Source: Carnobacterium viridans (GTDB lineage Bacteria > Bacillota > Bacilli > Lactobacillales > Carnobacteriaceae). Taken from it: a stretch of 64,000 nucleotides of DNA. The DNA lies in the NCBI RefSeq assembly GCF_900102725.1, contig NZ_FNJW01000008.1:434001-498000 (forward strand), written 5' to 3'. The notes beneath the pieces were generated by a model, which had not been told where the DNA came from, searched no databases, and worked only from the letters and a program-made list of their open reading frames with translations. How positions within the stretch are numbered: position 1 is the stretch's first letter; every line of letters begins with the position of its first letter. The translations under genes were made by a program, and so were the position numbers. Of the stretch, positions 44,190-53,364 are shown one piece after another.

Positions 44190-44555
44190 CTAAAAGAAGC
44201 GTGAAGGACCTTTGGGGTTCATTCCGCGTAGAGCTAAAAATTCATCTTGTAGAATTCGACGAACGTCTTCATCCGTTAAAACAGATTGCTCTTCGTTTTC
44301 AACTTCTTTTTCTTTTAATTCATAAATACGTTTTATTCCTGCCATATTGATGCCATCTGCTAAGTAGTCTTTGATTTCTAGAAGAACATCTATATCATTT
44401 AAAGAATACATCCTTCTGTTCCCCTCATTACGTTCAGGAGAAATCAATTCTTGTTCTTCGTAATAACGAATTTGACGCGCAGATAAGTCCGTCAATGTCA
44501 TGACTGTCCCAATTGGAAATACAGACATGGAACGCCTTAGCTCTTTCTCCTTCAT
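44190..44555 (-). CDS. glnR: MerR-family nitrogen regulator GlnR, copy 2
   Basis: 121 residues; DNA-binding half nearly the same as copy 1 (FPIGTVMTLTDLSARQIRYYEEQELISPERNEGNRRMYSLNDIDVLLEIKDYL). The C terminus is RGMNPKGPSRFF, the canonical autoinhibitory/GS-sensing end known from Bacillus (…SRFF). This copy is therefore the more conventional regulator. GGGAGG ribosome site. Confidence 0.93.
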   Translation of the reverse strand: MKEKELRRSMSVFPIGTVMTLTDLSARQIRYYEEQELISPERNEGNRRMYSLNDIDVLLEIKDYLADGINMAGIKRIYELKEKEVENEEQSVLTDEDVRRILQDEFLALRGMNPKGPSRFF

Positions 44556-44582
44556 GAGAATCCTCCCATCTAGCCTATTACT

Positions 44583-44623
44583 ACATTAACAATCTCTTTT
44601 AAAAATGTCAAAAAAAATTTACA
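44583..44623 (-). promoter_or_regulatory. Promoter of glnRA copy 2 with overlapping GlnR-like box
   Basis: TTGACA (44606-44611), 17 bases, TAATGT (44583-44588). TGTAA-N8-TGACA (44606-44623) overlaps the -35; it is one base longer than the GlnR consensus, so binding is less sure than at copy 1. Confidence 0.55.
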
Positions 44624-44671
44624 TTATCAAACTCATTTTCAAAAATATTCAACATTTAGCTCATTTTTAGA

Positions 44672-45922
44672 TTAAAAAAACAGTTCTTCTACAGCAGAAC
44701 TAACGGCTAACTTGACATGCTCATAGGTCAAACCACCTTGGACATATAGAGTATACGGCGCTCGAATAGGACCGTCAGCTGTTAATTCCATGCTTGAGCC
44801 CTGGATAAAGGTACCCGCCGCCATAATGACATCATCTTCATAACCAGGCATGTAAGCACCAATTGGAGAAACATGGGCATTAATAGGAGAATATTTTTGA
44901 ATCGTCTGTGCAAATTTAACCATTTTTTCTTTGTCATTCAACGAAATCATTTGAATTAAATCCGTCCGCTTGTCATTCCATTTTGGCGTACTTTCAATAC
45001 CACAAGTATCTAAAAGGGCAGCTGTATAGACAGCGCCTTTTATCGCTTCACCCACTGTATGAGGAGCCATAAAAAAGCCTTGATACATTTCCTGCAAACT
45101 GTATAAAGAAGCCCCAGCTTCTCTACCAATGCCAGGAGTAGTCAAGCGATACCCGCAAGCATCAATCAGTTCTGTTCTTCCAACAATGTATCCACCTGTT
45201 TTAGCTAAACCTCCACCTGGATTCTTGATTAATGATCCAGCCATCAAGTCTGCTCCAACTTGGATTGGTTCTTGTTCTTCCACGAATTCTCCATAACAAT
45301 TATCCACAAAAACAACAATTTCTGGATTGATTCCTTTAACAAATTGAATCATTTCTTCAATCTGGCTTATCGTAAATGACGGTCTGCTTGCATACCCCCT
45401 AGAACGTTGGATAGCAACCATTTTTGTTTTCGTATTTATTTTTTCTTTTATTGTTTCAAAATCCACTGCTCCATCTGACAATAAATCTACCTGATCAAAT
45501 CCCATTTGGTATTCTTTAAATGATCCAATGCCATTTCCAGTAACCCCCACGATTTCAAGCAGTGTATCATAAGGTGTCCCAGTGATATACAACAAATCAT
45601 CTCCTGGGCGCATCACACCAAATAAAGCCGTTGAGATAGCATGTGTCCCAGAAATAATCTGTGGTCGAACTAAACCCGCTTCAGCTCCAAAGACTTCAGC
45701 ATAAACTTCTTCTAAAGCGTCTCTGCCATAATCATCGTACCCATATCCTGTGGTGGGAGTAAAGTGTTGTTCTGTAATTTTTTTATTTCTAAAACTTTGC
45801 AAAACTTTATTTTGATTAAACATTGCTATTTCATGGATCTGATCATGGATAGGCTTGATTTTTTCTTCTACTGTTTCAATTTTTTTTATTAATTCGGGGG
45901 CATAGTGTTTGTTCCAACTCAT
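44672..45922 (-). CDS. YnbB-type PLP-dependent lyase (methionine gamma-lyase/aluminium resistance family)
   Basis: A fold-type I PLP enzyme of about 416 residues. PLP lysine in LMAGSLIKNPGGGLAKTGGYIVG; also RPQIISGTHAISTALFGVMRPGDDLLY and VFVDNCYGEFVEEQEP. In Bacilli ynbB sits between hflX and glnR, as here, but its reaction is not established; the family label comes from Met_gamma_lyase similarity. ATG at 45922 is preferred over an upstream frame start because it overlaps the hflX stop (ATGA). Confidence 0.85.
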   Translation of the reverse strand: MSWNKHYAPELIKKIETVEEKIKPIHDQIHEIAMFNQNKVLQSFRNKKITEQHFTPTTGYGYDDYGRDALEEVYAEVFGAEAGLVRPQIISGTHAISTALFGVMRPGDDLLYITGTPYDTLLEIVGVTGNGIGSFKEYQMGFDQVDLLSDGAVDFETIKEKINTKTKMVAIQRSRGYASRPSFTISQIEEMIQFVKGINPEIVVFVDNCYGEFVEEQEPIQVGADLMAGSLIKNPGGGLAKTGGYIVGRTELIDACGYRLTTPGIGREAGASLYSLQEMYQGFFMAPHTVGEAIKGAVYTAALLDTCGIESTPKWNDKRTDLIQMISLNDKEKMVKFAQTIQKYSPINAHVSPIGAYMPGYEDDVIMAAGTFIQGSSMELTADGPIRAPYTLYVQGGLTYEHVKLAVSSAVEELFF

Positions 45923-47181
45923 GACGTTTGATTCTCTCCATTCCATTTTGACTCTGCTTTCGCATAGCCTTTTACTACATAAATATTTTTTTCTTCGTCG
46001 TATTCTTCGGAATCAACCAACGTTTCTCTTTTTAATCGAACCAACTGCTCTCCACGACTAACGTCAACTTCAATTCGGTAAGGGACCATCAATTCTTTCA
46101 TTTTGTTCATGATTTCAGATAGCAATTGATCAATATCTTCAGGATTATTCGCTGAGATAAAGACATTAGGGAAAAGCGATGGATAAAATGCATCCTCAAC
46201 GAGATCTTTTTTGTTGTATACAGTGATCATTGGAATAGATTCCATACCTAATTCTTTCAACAACTGAACTACTGTCTGTTCATGTCCCGCCATATTTTCA
46301 GCAGAAGCATCTACTACATGCAGCAACAGGTCAACACCCTTCGTTTCTTCTAACGTTGATTTAAAGGATTCAATCAATTGGGTTGGCAAATCTTGAATAA
46401 AACCAACGGTATCTGTTAAGGTCACCGTCATTCCACTTGGCAATAACAATTGACGGGTTAATGGATCTAAGGTCGCGAACAATTGATTTTCTTCGTACGT
46501 ATCTGCTTGAGTCAATTTATTTAACAACGTAGATTTTCCGGCATTTGTATACCCCATTAAACCAATTTGGAAAGTTCCACTCTCCTTACGTTGTTCACGC
46601 GTACGACTACGGTGCTTCTCAGTTTCAGAAAGGTCTCGTTTGATATCAGTAATTTGATCACGAATATGACGACGATCCGTTTCTAATTTTGTTTCCCCCG
46701 GACCACGTGTTCCAATTCCTCCACCTAACCGTGATAAGTTGATTCCTTGACCAGCTAATCGTGGCAACAAGTATTGCAATTGAGCTAACTCAACTTGTAA
46801 TTTCCCTTCTTTACTTTTAGCGCGCATAGCAAAGATATCTAAGATCAATTGAATACGGTCAATCACTTTCACATCATCCAAAAGAAGCTTTTGAATATTT
46901 CTTGTTTGTCCAGGTGTTAGACCTTGATTAAAGATAACAGTGTCTACTTCTAGTTCATCCACTAAAGAGATCAACTCTTCCATTTTCCCTTTGCCTAAAA
47001 AAGTACGTGAATCGACTCGATCTCTTTTTTGGGTAAGTTCCCCCACTACTTCTCCAAGAGCTGTTTCTGTTAATTGTGCCAATTCTGTCAACGAATAACG
47101 GAAATCTTGGTCACTTTCTCTTGTTTGTACCCCTACAAGGATGACGCGTTCTACTGTTTCAGCTGTTTCTTTTGTTTCCAT
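45919..47181 (-). CDS. hflX: Ribosome-associated GTPase HflX
   Basis: Splits or rescues stalled ribosomes under stress. N-terminal domain with LTEL..ETALGEVVGE and VIFNQGLTPGQTRNIQ, the glycine-rich GGIGTRGPGETKLETDRR, then G domain GYTNAGKSTLLNKL, DTVGFIQDLP and VYNKKDLV. ATG at 47181 has AAGGTGAG 6 bases upstream; a GTG at 47190 would lie inside that ribosome site. Overlaps ynbB by 4 bases. miaA-hflX-ynbB-glnR order is conserved in Bacilli. Confidence 0.94.
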   Translation of the reverse strand: METKETAETVERVILVGVQTRESDQDFRYSLTELAQLTETALGEVVGELTQKRDRVDSRTFLGKGKMEELISLVDELEVDTVIFNQGLTPGQTRNIQKLLLDDVKVIDRIQLILDIFAMRAKSKEGKLQVELAQLQYLLPRLAGQGINLSRLGGGIGTRGPGETKLETDRRHIRDQITDIKRDLSETEKHRSRTREQRKESGTFQIGLMGYTNAGKSTLLNKLTQADTYEENQLFATLDPLTRQLLLPSGMTVTLTDTVGFIQDLPTQLIESFKSTLEETKGVDLLLHVVDASAENMAGHEQTVVQLLKELGMESIPMITVYNKKDLVEDAFYPSLFPNVFISANNPEDIDQLLSEIMNKMKELMVPYRIEVDVSRGEQLVRLKRETLVDSEEYDEEKNIYVVKGYAKAESKWNGENQTS

Positions 47182-47224
47182 TCCGCTCACCTTCTATTCT
47201 AGTATTTTAATGAAATGCCTAAAC

Positions 47225-48163
47225 TTAATCTCTTAAAAATCTTTTTACTTCTTTTTTGATGTGTTCTTCTTTTTCAGGAGAAGCCAATAGGTCAAACCAT
47301 ACTACGTTTTCTAATCGATTTTTAAACCACGTAAGCTGACGTTTAGCATATCTTCTTGAGTTCTGTTGGATGGCTTCTTTTGCTTCTTGCAAAGTAGCCT
47401 TTTTTTCAAAATAGGGAACCAATTCTTTGTACCCGATTCCTCTTGAAGCTTGGGCATCTGGTAATTGTCTTTGATAAAGCCAATCAGCTTCTTGAATCAA
47501 CCCTTTTTCAAACATCTGATCTACACGAAGATTGATTCGCTGATATAATTCTTCTCGATCAGTCGTTAACCCAATAATTTTAGCATCATAGAGCAGTTCT
47601 TTCTCTTTGCGCTCACTTTGATAACTAGAAAAGGGTTGACCAGTTACATGATACACTTCAAGAGCACGAATGACACGCCGACGATTATTAAAATGGATAT
47701 TTTCAGCAGCACTAGCGTCCACTTTGATTAACTGTTCCCATAAATAGTGATTCCCTTTTTCTATAGCTATGGCTTCTTGTGCTTCACGAAAAGCTGGATC
47801 ATTCTCGCCACTTCCGCCAAAGGTTACATCATATAGTAACGATTCAATATATAACCCCGTACCACCCACAATAATTGGCACTTTCCCTCTTGCAGAGATT
47901 TCCTCAATCAAAAACCGTGCTCGTTTTTGAAAGTCAGATACTGCATAACTCGTTTCGACGTCTACTTCGTCAATCAAGTAATGCGGAATTTCTTGTTGCT
48001 CTTCTTTGGAAACTTTAGCTGTTCCAATAGTTAAGTTGCGGTAAATCTGCATAGAATCGCCACTAATGATTTCACCATTGACAGCTTTAGCTAACGAAAG
48101 GCTTAAACTTGTTTTTCCAACAGCCGTTGATCCTACAATGATAATGATTTTTTTCTTTTTCAC
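47225..48163 (-). CDS. miaA: tRNA dimethylallyltransferase
   Basis: Adds a dimethylallyl group to A37 of tRNAs reading U-starting codons. P-loop VGSTAVGKTSLS, SGDSMQIYRNLTIGTAK, IVGGTGLYIESLLYD, and TWFKNR near the end. A GTG at 48163 is preferred (AAGGAG 6 bases upstream), giving 312 residues, the family length. Lies 17 bases after the glpQ-like gene and upstream of hflX. Confidence 0.94.
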   Translation of the reverse strand: MKKKKIIIIVGSTAVGKTSLSLSLAKAVNGEIISGDSMQIYRNLTIGTAKVSKEEQQEIPHYLIDEVDVETSYAVSDFQKRARFLIEEISARGKVPIIVGGTGLYIESLLYDVTFGGSGENDPAFREAQEAIAIEKGNHYLWEQLIKVDASAAENIHFNNRRRVIRALEVYHVTGQPFSSYQSERKEKELLYDAKIIGLTTDREELYQRINLRVDQMFEKGLIQEADWLYQRQLPDAQASRGIGYKELVPYFEKKATLQEAKEAIQQNSRRYAKRQLTWFKNRLENVVWFDLLASPEKEEHIKKEVKRFLRD

Positions 48164-48179
48164 GCTATTCTCCTTCATA

Positions 48180-48911
48180 CTACCACTTATTTCTGATCTC
48201 AAGAGCCTTCTGAGGGTAATCAGTAATGATACCTGCTACTTGCTTGCTTAAACAAAATTGGATGTCTTCACTTTTATTGACGGTCCAGACACGTACTGGA
48301 ATCTCAAAAGTTCCAAAAAGACTCTCTTTTTTGAACCAACTCAATTTAGGATGCCACATCTTGACTGGGATATCTGGATCTAAAAAAGTGAGGTTTTCAC
48401 CATTATTTTCAAATAATAGTGCGATTTTACAAGAAGGATCTACTTCTTTTAGTCGAATCAATGTTTGATAATTAAAACTAGCATACTCTATAGTAAAGGG
48501 CCAACTATTTTCAGCTACAAAAGCGAGTACTTTTTCCTCAATACCAGGATATGAATAACGATCCGTTTTGAGCTCAATATTAACTAATCCTTTGTAATCA
48601 ACTTCTGCAAGAAAATTAAAAACTTCCTTTAAAGTGGGGATACAACAATTGCTGTATTCAGGATCAAGCCAACTGCCTGCATCCAATTTTTTTAGTTCTG
48701 TTAACGTTAAATCTTGAACTCTGCCTTTTCCATTTGTTGTCCGATCAACCGTCTCATCATGGATAACGATTATTTCCTTATCTAAACTTAAATGCACATC
48801 TATTTCAATGCCGTCGCTTCCTACTCGAACAGCTTCTTCGATTGCTTCTAATGTATTTTCTGGATGCGTTCCTCTACTTCCACGATGAGCAATAATTTCC
48901 GTATGGTTCAT
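48180..48911 (-). CDS. Glycerophosphodiester phosphodiesterase
   Basis: Hydrolyses glycerophosphodiesters to glycerol-3-phosphate and an alcohol. GDPD TIM barrel: IIAHRGSRGTHPENTLEAIEEAV (metal and catalytic His), GIEIDVHLSLDKEIIVIHDETVDRTTNGKGRV (second His), VNIELKTD, and VWTVN near the end. 243 residues from the ATG at 48911, which has GGAGGGA upstream. No signal peptide, so cytoplasmic (UgpQ-like) rather than secreted. Confidence 0.93.
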   Translation of the reverse strand: MNHTEIIAHRGSRGTHPENTLEAIEEAVRVGSDGIEIDVHLSLDKEIIVIHDETVDRTTNGKGRVQDLTLTELKKLDAGSWLDPEYSNCCIPTLKEVFNFLAEVDYKGLVNIELKTDRYSYPGIEEKVLAFVAENSWPFTIEYASFNYQTLIRLKEVDPSCKIALLFENNGENLTFLDPDIPVKMWHPKLSWFKKESLFGTFEIPVRVWTVNKSEDIQFCLSKQVAGIITDYPQKALEIRNKW

Positions 48912-49060
48912 AACGTACGATCCCTCCATTGCTTACATTCTTAATAATTATAGCATATTTCTATTCTATGCCCTATAGATAGCTCTATTTCATCGCATGA
49001 AACAGTCGTCTTTTTCTCTAAAGTAACGTACAATAGAGTCTGTCAAAAGGAGGAATTAAG

Positions 49061-49291
49061 ATGTATTTAACGATTGAAGAAACCGCAGAATATTTAGATC
49101 TGTCCATCACCGATATTACACGTCTTATTCGTGAGAAACAGATTCGCACTTTATCAGATGGCGAAACCACTTTAATTTATAAAGAACAATTTAATTTATA
49201 TTTACAGGAGATTGAAAAATACAAAAAAGACTTACAAGATTATTTAAACGAACCTATTCCTGAAGACATTGATATAAAAGACGAAGATTAA
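49061..49291 (+). CDS. Small helix-turn-helix protein (excisionase-like fold)
   Basis: 76 residues: LTIEETAEYLDLSITDITRLIREKQIRTLSDGETTLIYKEQFNLYLQEIEKYKKD is the MerR/excisionase-type winged HTH, followed by an acidic tail. AAGGAGG ribosome site. Its own terminator follows. Not near any integrase or att-like repeat, so an excisionase role is unlikely; it is more likely a housekeeping small regulator found in enterococcal relatives. Confidence 0.75.
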   Translation: MYLTIEETAEYLDLSITDITRLIREKQIRTLSDGETTLIYKEQFNLYLQEIEKYKKDLQDYLNEPIPEDIDIKDED

Positions 49292-49296
49292 GCACA

Positions 49297-49333
49297 AAAA
49301 ACTTCCGCTAATACCTATTAACGGAAGTTTTTT
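49297..49333 (+). terminator. Terminator of the small HTH gene
   Basis: AAAAACTTCCG/CGGAAGTTTTTT with a 16-base AT-rich loop, directly behind the stop codon. Confidence 0.75.
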
Positions 49334-49363
49334 GACTATTAAGTTCAATCGTTTTCTTATACT

Positions 49364-49759
49364 TTAGTGTGTTGCTTTCGTTTTTCCTGTCCAATCACGA
49401 TAACCGCCTTTAAGATGGTGAATGTCCGTGTGACCTTCTTTGCGCAAACGAACAGCTGCTCGTAAACTAACAGCTTTATTATGATCATAAAGATAAACAG
49501 GTTGGTCTTTTCTTATTTCAACGATGCGTGTTTTTAAAGTTGAATAAGGAATATTTCTAGCTCCTAAGATATGTCCAGCATCATAATCTTTTTTCTCACG
49601 AACATCAATTAACTGAACTTTTCGCATATCTTTTTTAAACTCTTCCTCTGTCAATTCTACTGAAGCATTTTTGCGTCTGAAATAACTATAAATTTCGTAA
49701 CCTGCCCATACAATAATGATGATCCATAAAACGATATTAATCAATTGACCTATATCCAA
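49364..49759 (-). CDS. Membrane-anchored rhodanese-like protein without catalytic Cys
   Basis: 131 residues, YqhL type. One N-terminal membrane helix (LINIVLWIIIIVWAGYEIYSYF), then a rhodanese fold: QLIDVREKKDYDAGHILGARNIPYS, and the active-site loop as YLYDHNKAVSLRAA. The catalytic Cys expected after YLY is Asp here, so sulfur transfer is not expected. Convergent to the HTH gene; ahead in the same direction as the yqg block. Confidence 0.85.
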   Translation of the reverse strand: MDIGQLINIVLWIIIIVWAGYEIYSYFRRKNASVELTEEEFKKDMRKVQLIDVREKKDYDAGHILGARNIPYSTLKTRIVEIRKDQPVYLYDHNKAVSLRAAVRLRKEGHTDIHHLKGGYRDWTGKTKATH

Positions 49760-49869
49760 TTCTCACTTGCCCCTTTCAACTCGTTATACAGGAGTAATTG
49801 TACACAAGAATGGGGTCTTTTACTAGCTTTTTTTTATTACCAGCGTTTTTTACAGACTTTATTTAGCAC

Positions 49870-50979
49870 TTAATGAGGCATACTGATCAATGAGTAGATC
49901 TTTTGCGCTTCTATATCTATAATACTTTCAAAACGCCATCCATATAAGCTATACTTGCCATTTTTCGACACAGCAATCGGAGCGTTATCCGGCAAATCTA
50001 GGATGGGTTTAACCGCCTTTTCATCAAAATCCAATTGCCCAAATTCAAAATCTCCTGTTTCAAGTTCTAATTTCACCGCTTTTTTAGCAAAAACTCCATA
50101 AACGGGGGTATTTCTTGTAGCCTGACTTAAATAAGGAAAAACAAGACGCTCGTTCATGGTTACTTTAGGAATTTCCATAAATGACTGATCTACCATAAAA
50201 GGGTATTGGTAATTCAATAGCAATTCATCATCTGAAAAATCAGAAGGTGTATAGGTAATAAAAGTGTCATCATGAACAAAAAAACTAGAAACTTGACTCT
50301 TTAATCGTAAAGATTCGTTCGTTCGAGTATCTCCCATATAAAGATCACCCGTTTCAAGAGAAAAATCATCTTTGTTATCTACATATAAATACAAATTAGA
50401 AGAATACCAGGCAGGAGTCAGCGAAGTAGAAGGAACGGGAACAACTTCATTTGTTTCAACGTTCCAATTGCCAACAACCATTTCTGGCTCTGACTGATAA
50501 TAAGAAATGAATACCTGATTTTGATTTGCTGGGTTCCAGTTTACGTTAACAATCCCTTTAGTTACTAATGGTAATTTTTGTATAACCGTTCCATTTAAGT
50601 CAACTATTCTTAACTCTCCACCATCTTCACCAACAACTTGAAGCAACACTTGTTGCTGATCTTCTGAAATAACAGAAGTTAAAATAATACCCTCTGCTTC
50701 ATAAACAGGATTGATCTCACCTGTAAAAATATTAAAAATAGATAAGCTGTCATTATTTATTTCACCAGTGTGAAGCAAAACCTCTTCATCTGACATCCAT
50801 CCAATTACTTTTCTAAAACTTTCATACTCTATTGGAATTTCCTTATATGATAAAGGATTTATTTCTGGGTCAGGAGCTTCAGTTGGTTGTTTTTTAGTGC
50901 AACTTATTAAAAATAAGGTCGCGGAAAAAAGTAAAATAACTAAGCTGAAAATATTAGGCTTTTTCTTTTTTCTTTTCAT
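49870..50979 (-). CDS. YqgU-like lipoprotein, predicted beta-propeller
   Basis: About 369 residues. Signal peptide with lipobox LISC, then a soluble domain with recurrent Trp/Asn-rich strands (KVIGWMSDEEVLLHTGE, VNVNWNPANQNQVFISYYQSEPEMVVGNW, TFITYTPSDFSDDELLLNYQYPFM), consistent with a 6-bladed propeller. In Bacillus yqgU lies near glcK/yqgQ as here. ATG at 50979 is chosen (AAGG 8 bases upstream). Function unknown. Confidence 0.75.
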   Translation of the reverse strand: MKRKKKKPNIFSLVILLFSATLFLISCTKKQPTEAPDPEINPLSYKEIPIEYESFRKVIGWMSDEEVLLHTGEINNDSLSIFNIFTGEINPVYEAEGIILTSVISEDQQQVLLQVVGEDGGELRIVDLNGTVIQKLPLVTKGIVNVNWNPANQNQVFISYYQSEPEMVVGNWNVETNEVVPVPSTSLTPAWYSSNLYLYVDNKDDFSLETGDLYMGDTRTNESLRLKSQVSSFFVHDDTFITYTPSDFSDDELLLNYQYPFMVDQSFMEIPKVTMNERLVFPYLSQATRNTPVYGVFAKKAVKLELETGDFEFGQLDFDEKAVKPILDLPDNAPIAVSKNGKYSLYGWRFESIIDIEAQKIYSLISMPH

Positions 50980-51132
50980 TCTAATCACCTTATTTTTGAT
51001 TTTTTAGGATTCTCCCTCACGAAAGTATTCTTACCATCTCACTTGATTATAACATACGACATATGTTTAAACACATATTATCCTTTATATAACAGCATCA
51101 ATGAATGTATCCCATACAAAAACGCACTGATA

Positions 51133-51188
51133 GCGGAACAAAAAAAGACAACATCAGTACTTTACCGATGTCGTCTTTTTTATTCCGC
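51133..51188 (-). terminator. Terminator of glcK
   Basis: GCGGAA...TTCCGC encloses AAAAAAGACaacATC/GATgtcGTCTTTTTT. On the minus strand a T-run follows the inner stem. It lies 40 bases after the glcK stop. Confidence 0.75.
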
Positions 51189-51226
51189 ATAACTTTACTT
51201 TTTTAACAGCTAAAGAGATGATTAAA

Positions 51227-52201
51227 TTAAAGCGTTCCATTTAAATGTTCTTTGATTAGAGAACTAGCTCCCACTACTCCTGCATTGTTTCCTAATTGAG
51301 CTAATCTAATTTTTGTCGTTTCACGAATGGTTGGATAAGTAAACTGATCAAAATACATTTTGATTTGATCAACTAGAAATACTCCAGCATTCGAAACACC
51401 TCCGCCAATTACAATGGTAGATGGATTTAACGTATTTGCAACACTCGCACATGCTAAACCTAAAAAGTAAGCTACTTTTTCTACCACTCGAACAGCTAAT
51501 TTATCATTTTCTTTTGCAAAATCAAAAACGTCTTTGGCAGTTATTAATTGACCATCGTCAATATTGTATTTCAACTGTGATTCGCCAGCATAATCTTCTG
51601 AAAAATCTCTAGCTAAACGTACAACTCCTGTAGCACTTGCTACGGTCTCTAGACAACCTTTCTTTCCACAAGTACAGTCGTACCCATCTGGATCAACTGT
51701 AATGTGTCCAAGTTCTCCTGCTGCCCCAGCAACACCATGAATCAAACGGCCGCCAGCAATAATTCCACCACCAACACCAGTTCCTAAAGTGATAAAGACA
51801 ACATCTTCTTCATTCGCTCCAGCACCCTTCCAGCGTTCTCCAAGAGCCGCTACATTTGCATCATTATCGATAGCAAAAGAAATTCCAGTGCCTTCTTCGA
51901 TCATTTTTTTAACAGGTTGGATTGTTTTCCAATTCAAGTTGTACGCACCAATAACGGTTCCAGCTTTGCGATCGACCGTTCCAGGCGATCCCATTCCAAT
52001 ACCAATGAAGTCATTTGGAGTTAATTGATATTTTTCAAGCTGTTCATTGATAGATTCAACAATTGCTGGAACAATTTTTGATCCATTTTCCCTTGCGTCT
52101 GTTACTAGACTCCATTTCTGTTGAATATCCCCTTCACTTGTTAGAATTGCAAACTTTACAGTTGTTCCACCTAAATCGATTCCAATGATTTTTTTTGTCA
52201 T
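51227..52201 (-). CDS. glcK: Glucokinase (ROK family)
   Basis: Phosphorylates free glucose to glucose-6-phosphate. IGIDLGGTTVKFAIL (phosphate-1 loop), DNDANVAALGE (catalytic Asp), GHITVDPDGYDCTCGKKGCLE (ROK zinc site C-x-C-x4-C), and VIGGGVSNAG near the end. 324 residues. Follows yqgQ after 28 bases, with gluP upstream. Confidence 0.95.
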   Translation of the reverse strand: MTKKIIGIDLGGTTVKFAILTSEGDIQQKWSLVTDARENGSKIVPAIVESINEQLEKYQLTPNDFIGIGMGSPGTVDRKAGTVIGAYNLNWKTIQPVKKMIEEGTGISFAIDNDANVAALGERWKGAGANEEDVVFITLGTGVGGGIIAGGRLIHGVAGAAGELGHITVDPDGYDCTCGKKGCLETVASATGVVRLARDFSEDYAGESQLKYNIDDGQLITAKDVFDFAKENDKLAVRVVEKVAYFLGLACASVANTLNPSTIVIGGGVSNAGVFLVDQIKMYFDQFTYPTIRETTKIRLAQLGNNAGVVGASSLIKEHLNGTL

Positions 52202-52228
52202 AATACTTCTTCCTCCACATTCAACTTA

Positions 52229-52435
52229 TTATTTTTTTGATTGTTCTTCTTCTTTACGATGCTCTTGCTTCAAAATCAGTAAAGCGGGCAAATATTCATC
52301 ATTTTCTATTAGCCCGTTTTCATGCAATTTTTTTAACTCGACCATCATTAATTCAATATCCCACATTCGTTTTCCAATATACACATAAATCCCAAAACGT
52401 TTCAACAATTGCTGTACATCATATAATGTTCTCAT
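52229..52435 (-). CDS. yqgQ: YqgQ (DUF910) family small protein
   Basis: 68 residues, MRTLYDVQQLLKRFGIYVYIGKRMWDIELMMVELKKLHENGLI, the usual YqgQ three-helix sequence; an RNA-binding role has been proposed. ATG at 52435 has GAGGAG 7 bases upstream; the longer form to 52450 is less likely. Always next to glcK and gluP in Bacilli, as here. Confidence 0.88.
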   Translation of the reverse strand: MRTLYDVQQLLKRFGIYVYIGKRMWDIELMMVELKKLHENGLIENDEYLPALLILKQEHRKEEEQSKK

Positions 52436-52446
52436 TGCTTCACTCC

Positions 52447-53154
52447 TCAAAGTCCAAATAAAGAGACAGCGGTACTTCGGTAACCAATATAAGCTAGAAT
52501 AATAACCAATAATAGAAACAGTCCACCATATATCAAGCGCTCATTTCGCCATATTTTAAGCGGGTTAGGCACACTGATTGCTGTGGCAAGTAAGAAACCG
52601 CCTAACAATCCCCCAAGATGTCCTGCCATATCAATTGAGGAACTAAATATTCCAAATACGATATTAATAATAATCAACATACTAAAACTTTTTGCCATTT
52701 GCTGGATTGCTGGATTGTGTTTAAACGTCTGCCCCAGCATAATAGTCGACCCAAATAAGCCAAATAAAGCAGTGCTCGCACCAGCGGATAATGCGTCACT
52801 AAATGCAAAACTCGCAAGATTTCCAGCTATACCGCTAAGCAAGTAAATTCCAGCAAATCGTAAATGACCAAACATCCCTTCTAATTGTTCGCCTAAGTAA
52901 TACAGAATCACCGAATTCATTAATAAATGAATAAATCCAATATGCAAGAACATGGGTGTAATTAATCTCCACCATTCTCCTAAAACAATATACGGATTAA
53001 ACTTTGCTCCATATTTTACTAATGTAGCAACGTTAGTACTTCCACCATCTAACGTCATTAAAACAAACGCTAAAATTTGAATAGTCAAAAGAGCATAAGT
53101 TACGACTGGCTTCCTAAAAAAACGCTTTAATTTCATTTGGGTACTGTATTCCAA
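52447..53154 (-). CDS. gluP: Rhomboid-family intramembrane serine protease
   Basis: 235 residues with about six or seven helices. Catalytic Ser in AGASTALFGLFG and His in DMAGHLGGLLGGFLL; the HIGFIHLLMNS stretch holds the conserved His and Asn. It lacks the N-terminal TPR part of Bacillus GluP. TTG start at 53154 fits GGAG 8 bases upstream. First in the gluP-yqgQ-glcK run. Confidence 0.9.
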   Translation of the reverse strand: MEYSTQMKLKRFFRKPVVTYALLTIQILAFVLMTLDGGSTNVATLVKYGAKFNPYIVLGEWWRLITPMFLHIGFIHLLMNSVILYYLGEQLEGMFGHLRFAGIYLLSGIAGNLASFAFSDALSAGASTALFGLFGSTIMLGQTFKHNPAIQQMAKSFSMLIIINIVFGIFSSSIDMAGHLGGLLGGFLLATAISVPNPLKIWRNERLIYGGLFLLLVIILAYIGYRSTAVSLFGL

Positions 53155-53289
53155 ATCATCAACTCCATTCTATAACTAAATAAACCGGTTAAAAATCAGA
53201 CTGATCAAATAACCTCTACTATTTATTATAGCATAAAGCTGCTTATTCTTAACACTAATACTGAATTTCCTTTTATCAATTTACACATA

Positions 53290-53340
53290 AAAATACTGTT
53301 GAAATTTAGCTAATCAACTAAAATTCAACAGTATTTTTTT
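53290..53340 (-). terminator. Terminator of the 96-residue gene
   Basis: AAATACTGTTGAATTTTAG pairs with CTAAATTTCAACAGTATTT (minus strand, loop TTGATTAG) followed by TTTATG. Confidence 0.8.
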
Positions 53341-53364
53341 CAATAAACACATCAACAAATGAGT

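Noticed and set aside
49061-49291. Phage or ICE excisionase
   Set aside because: The fold is excisionase-like, but there is no integrase, attachment-site repeat or other mobile gene nearby.
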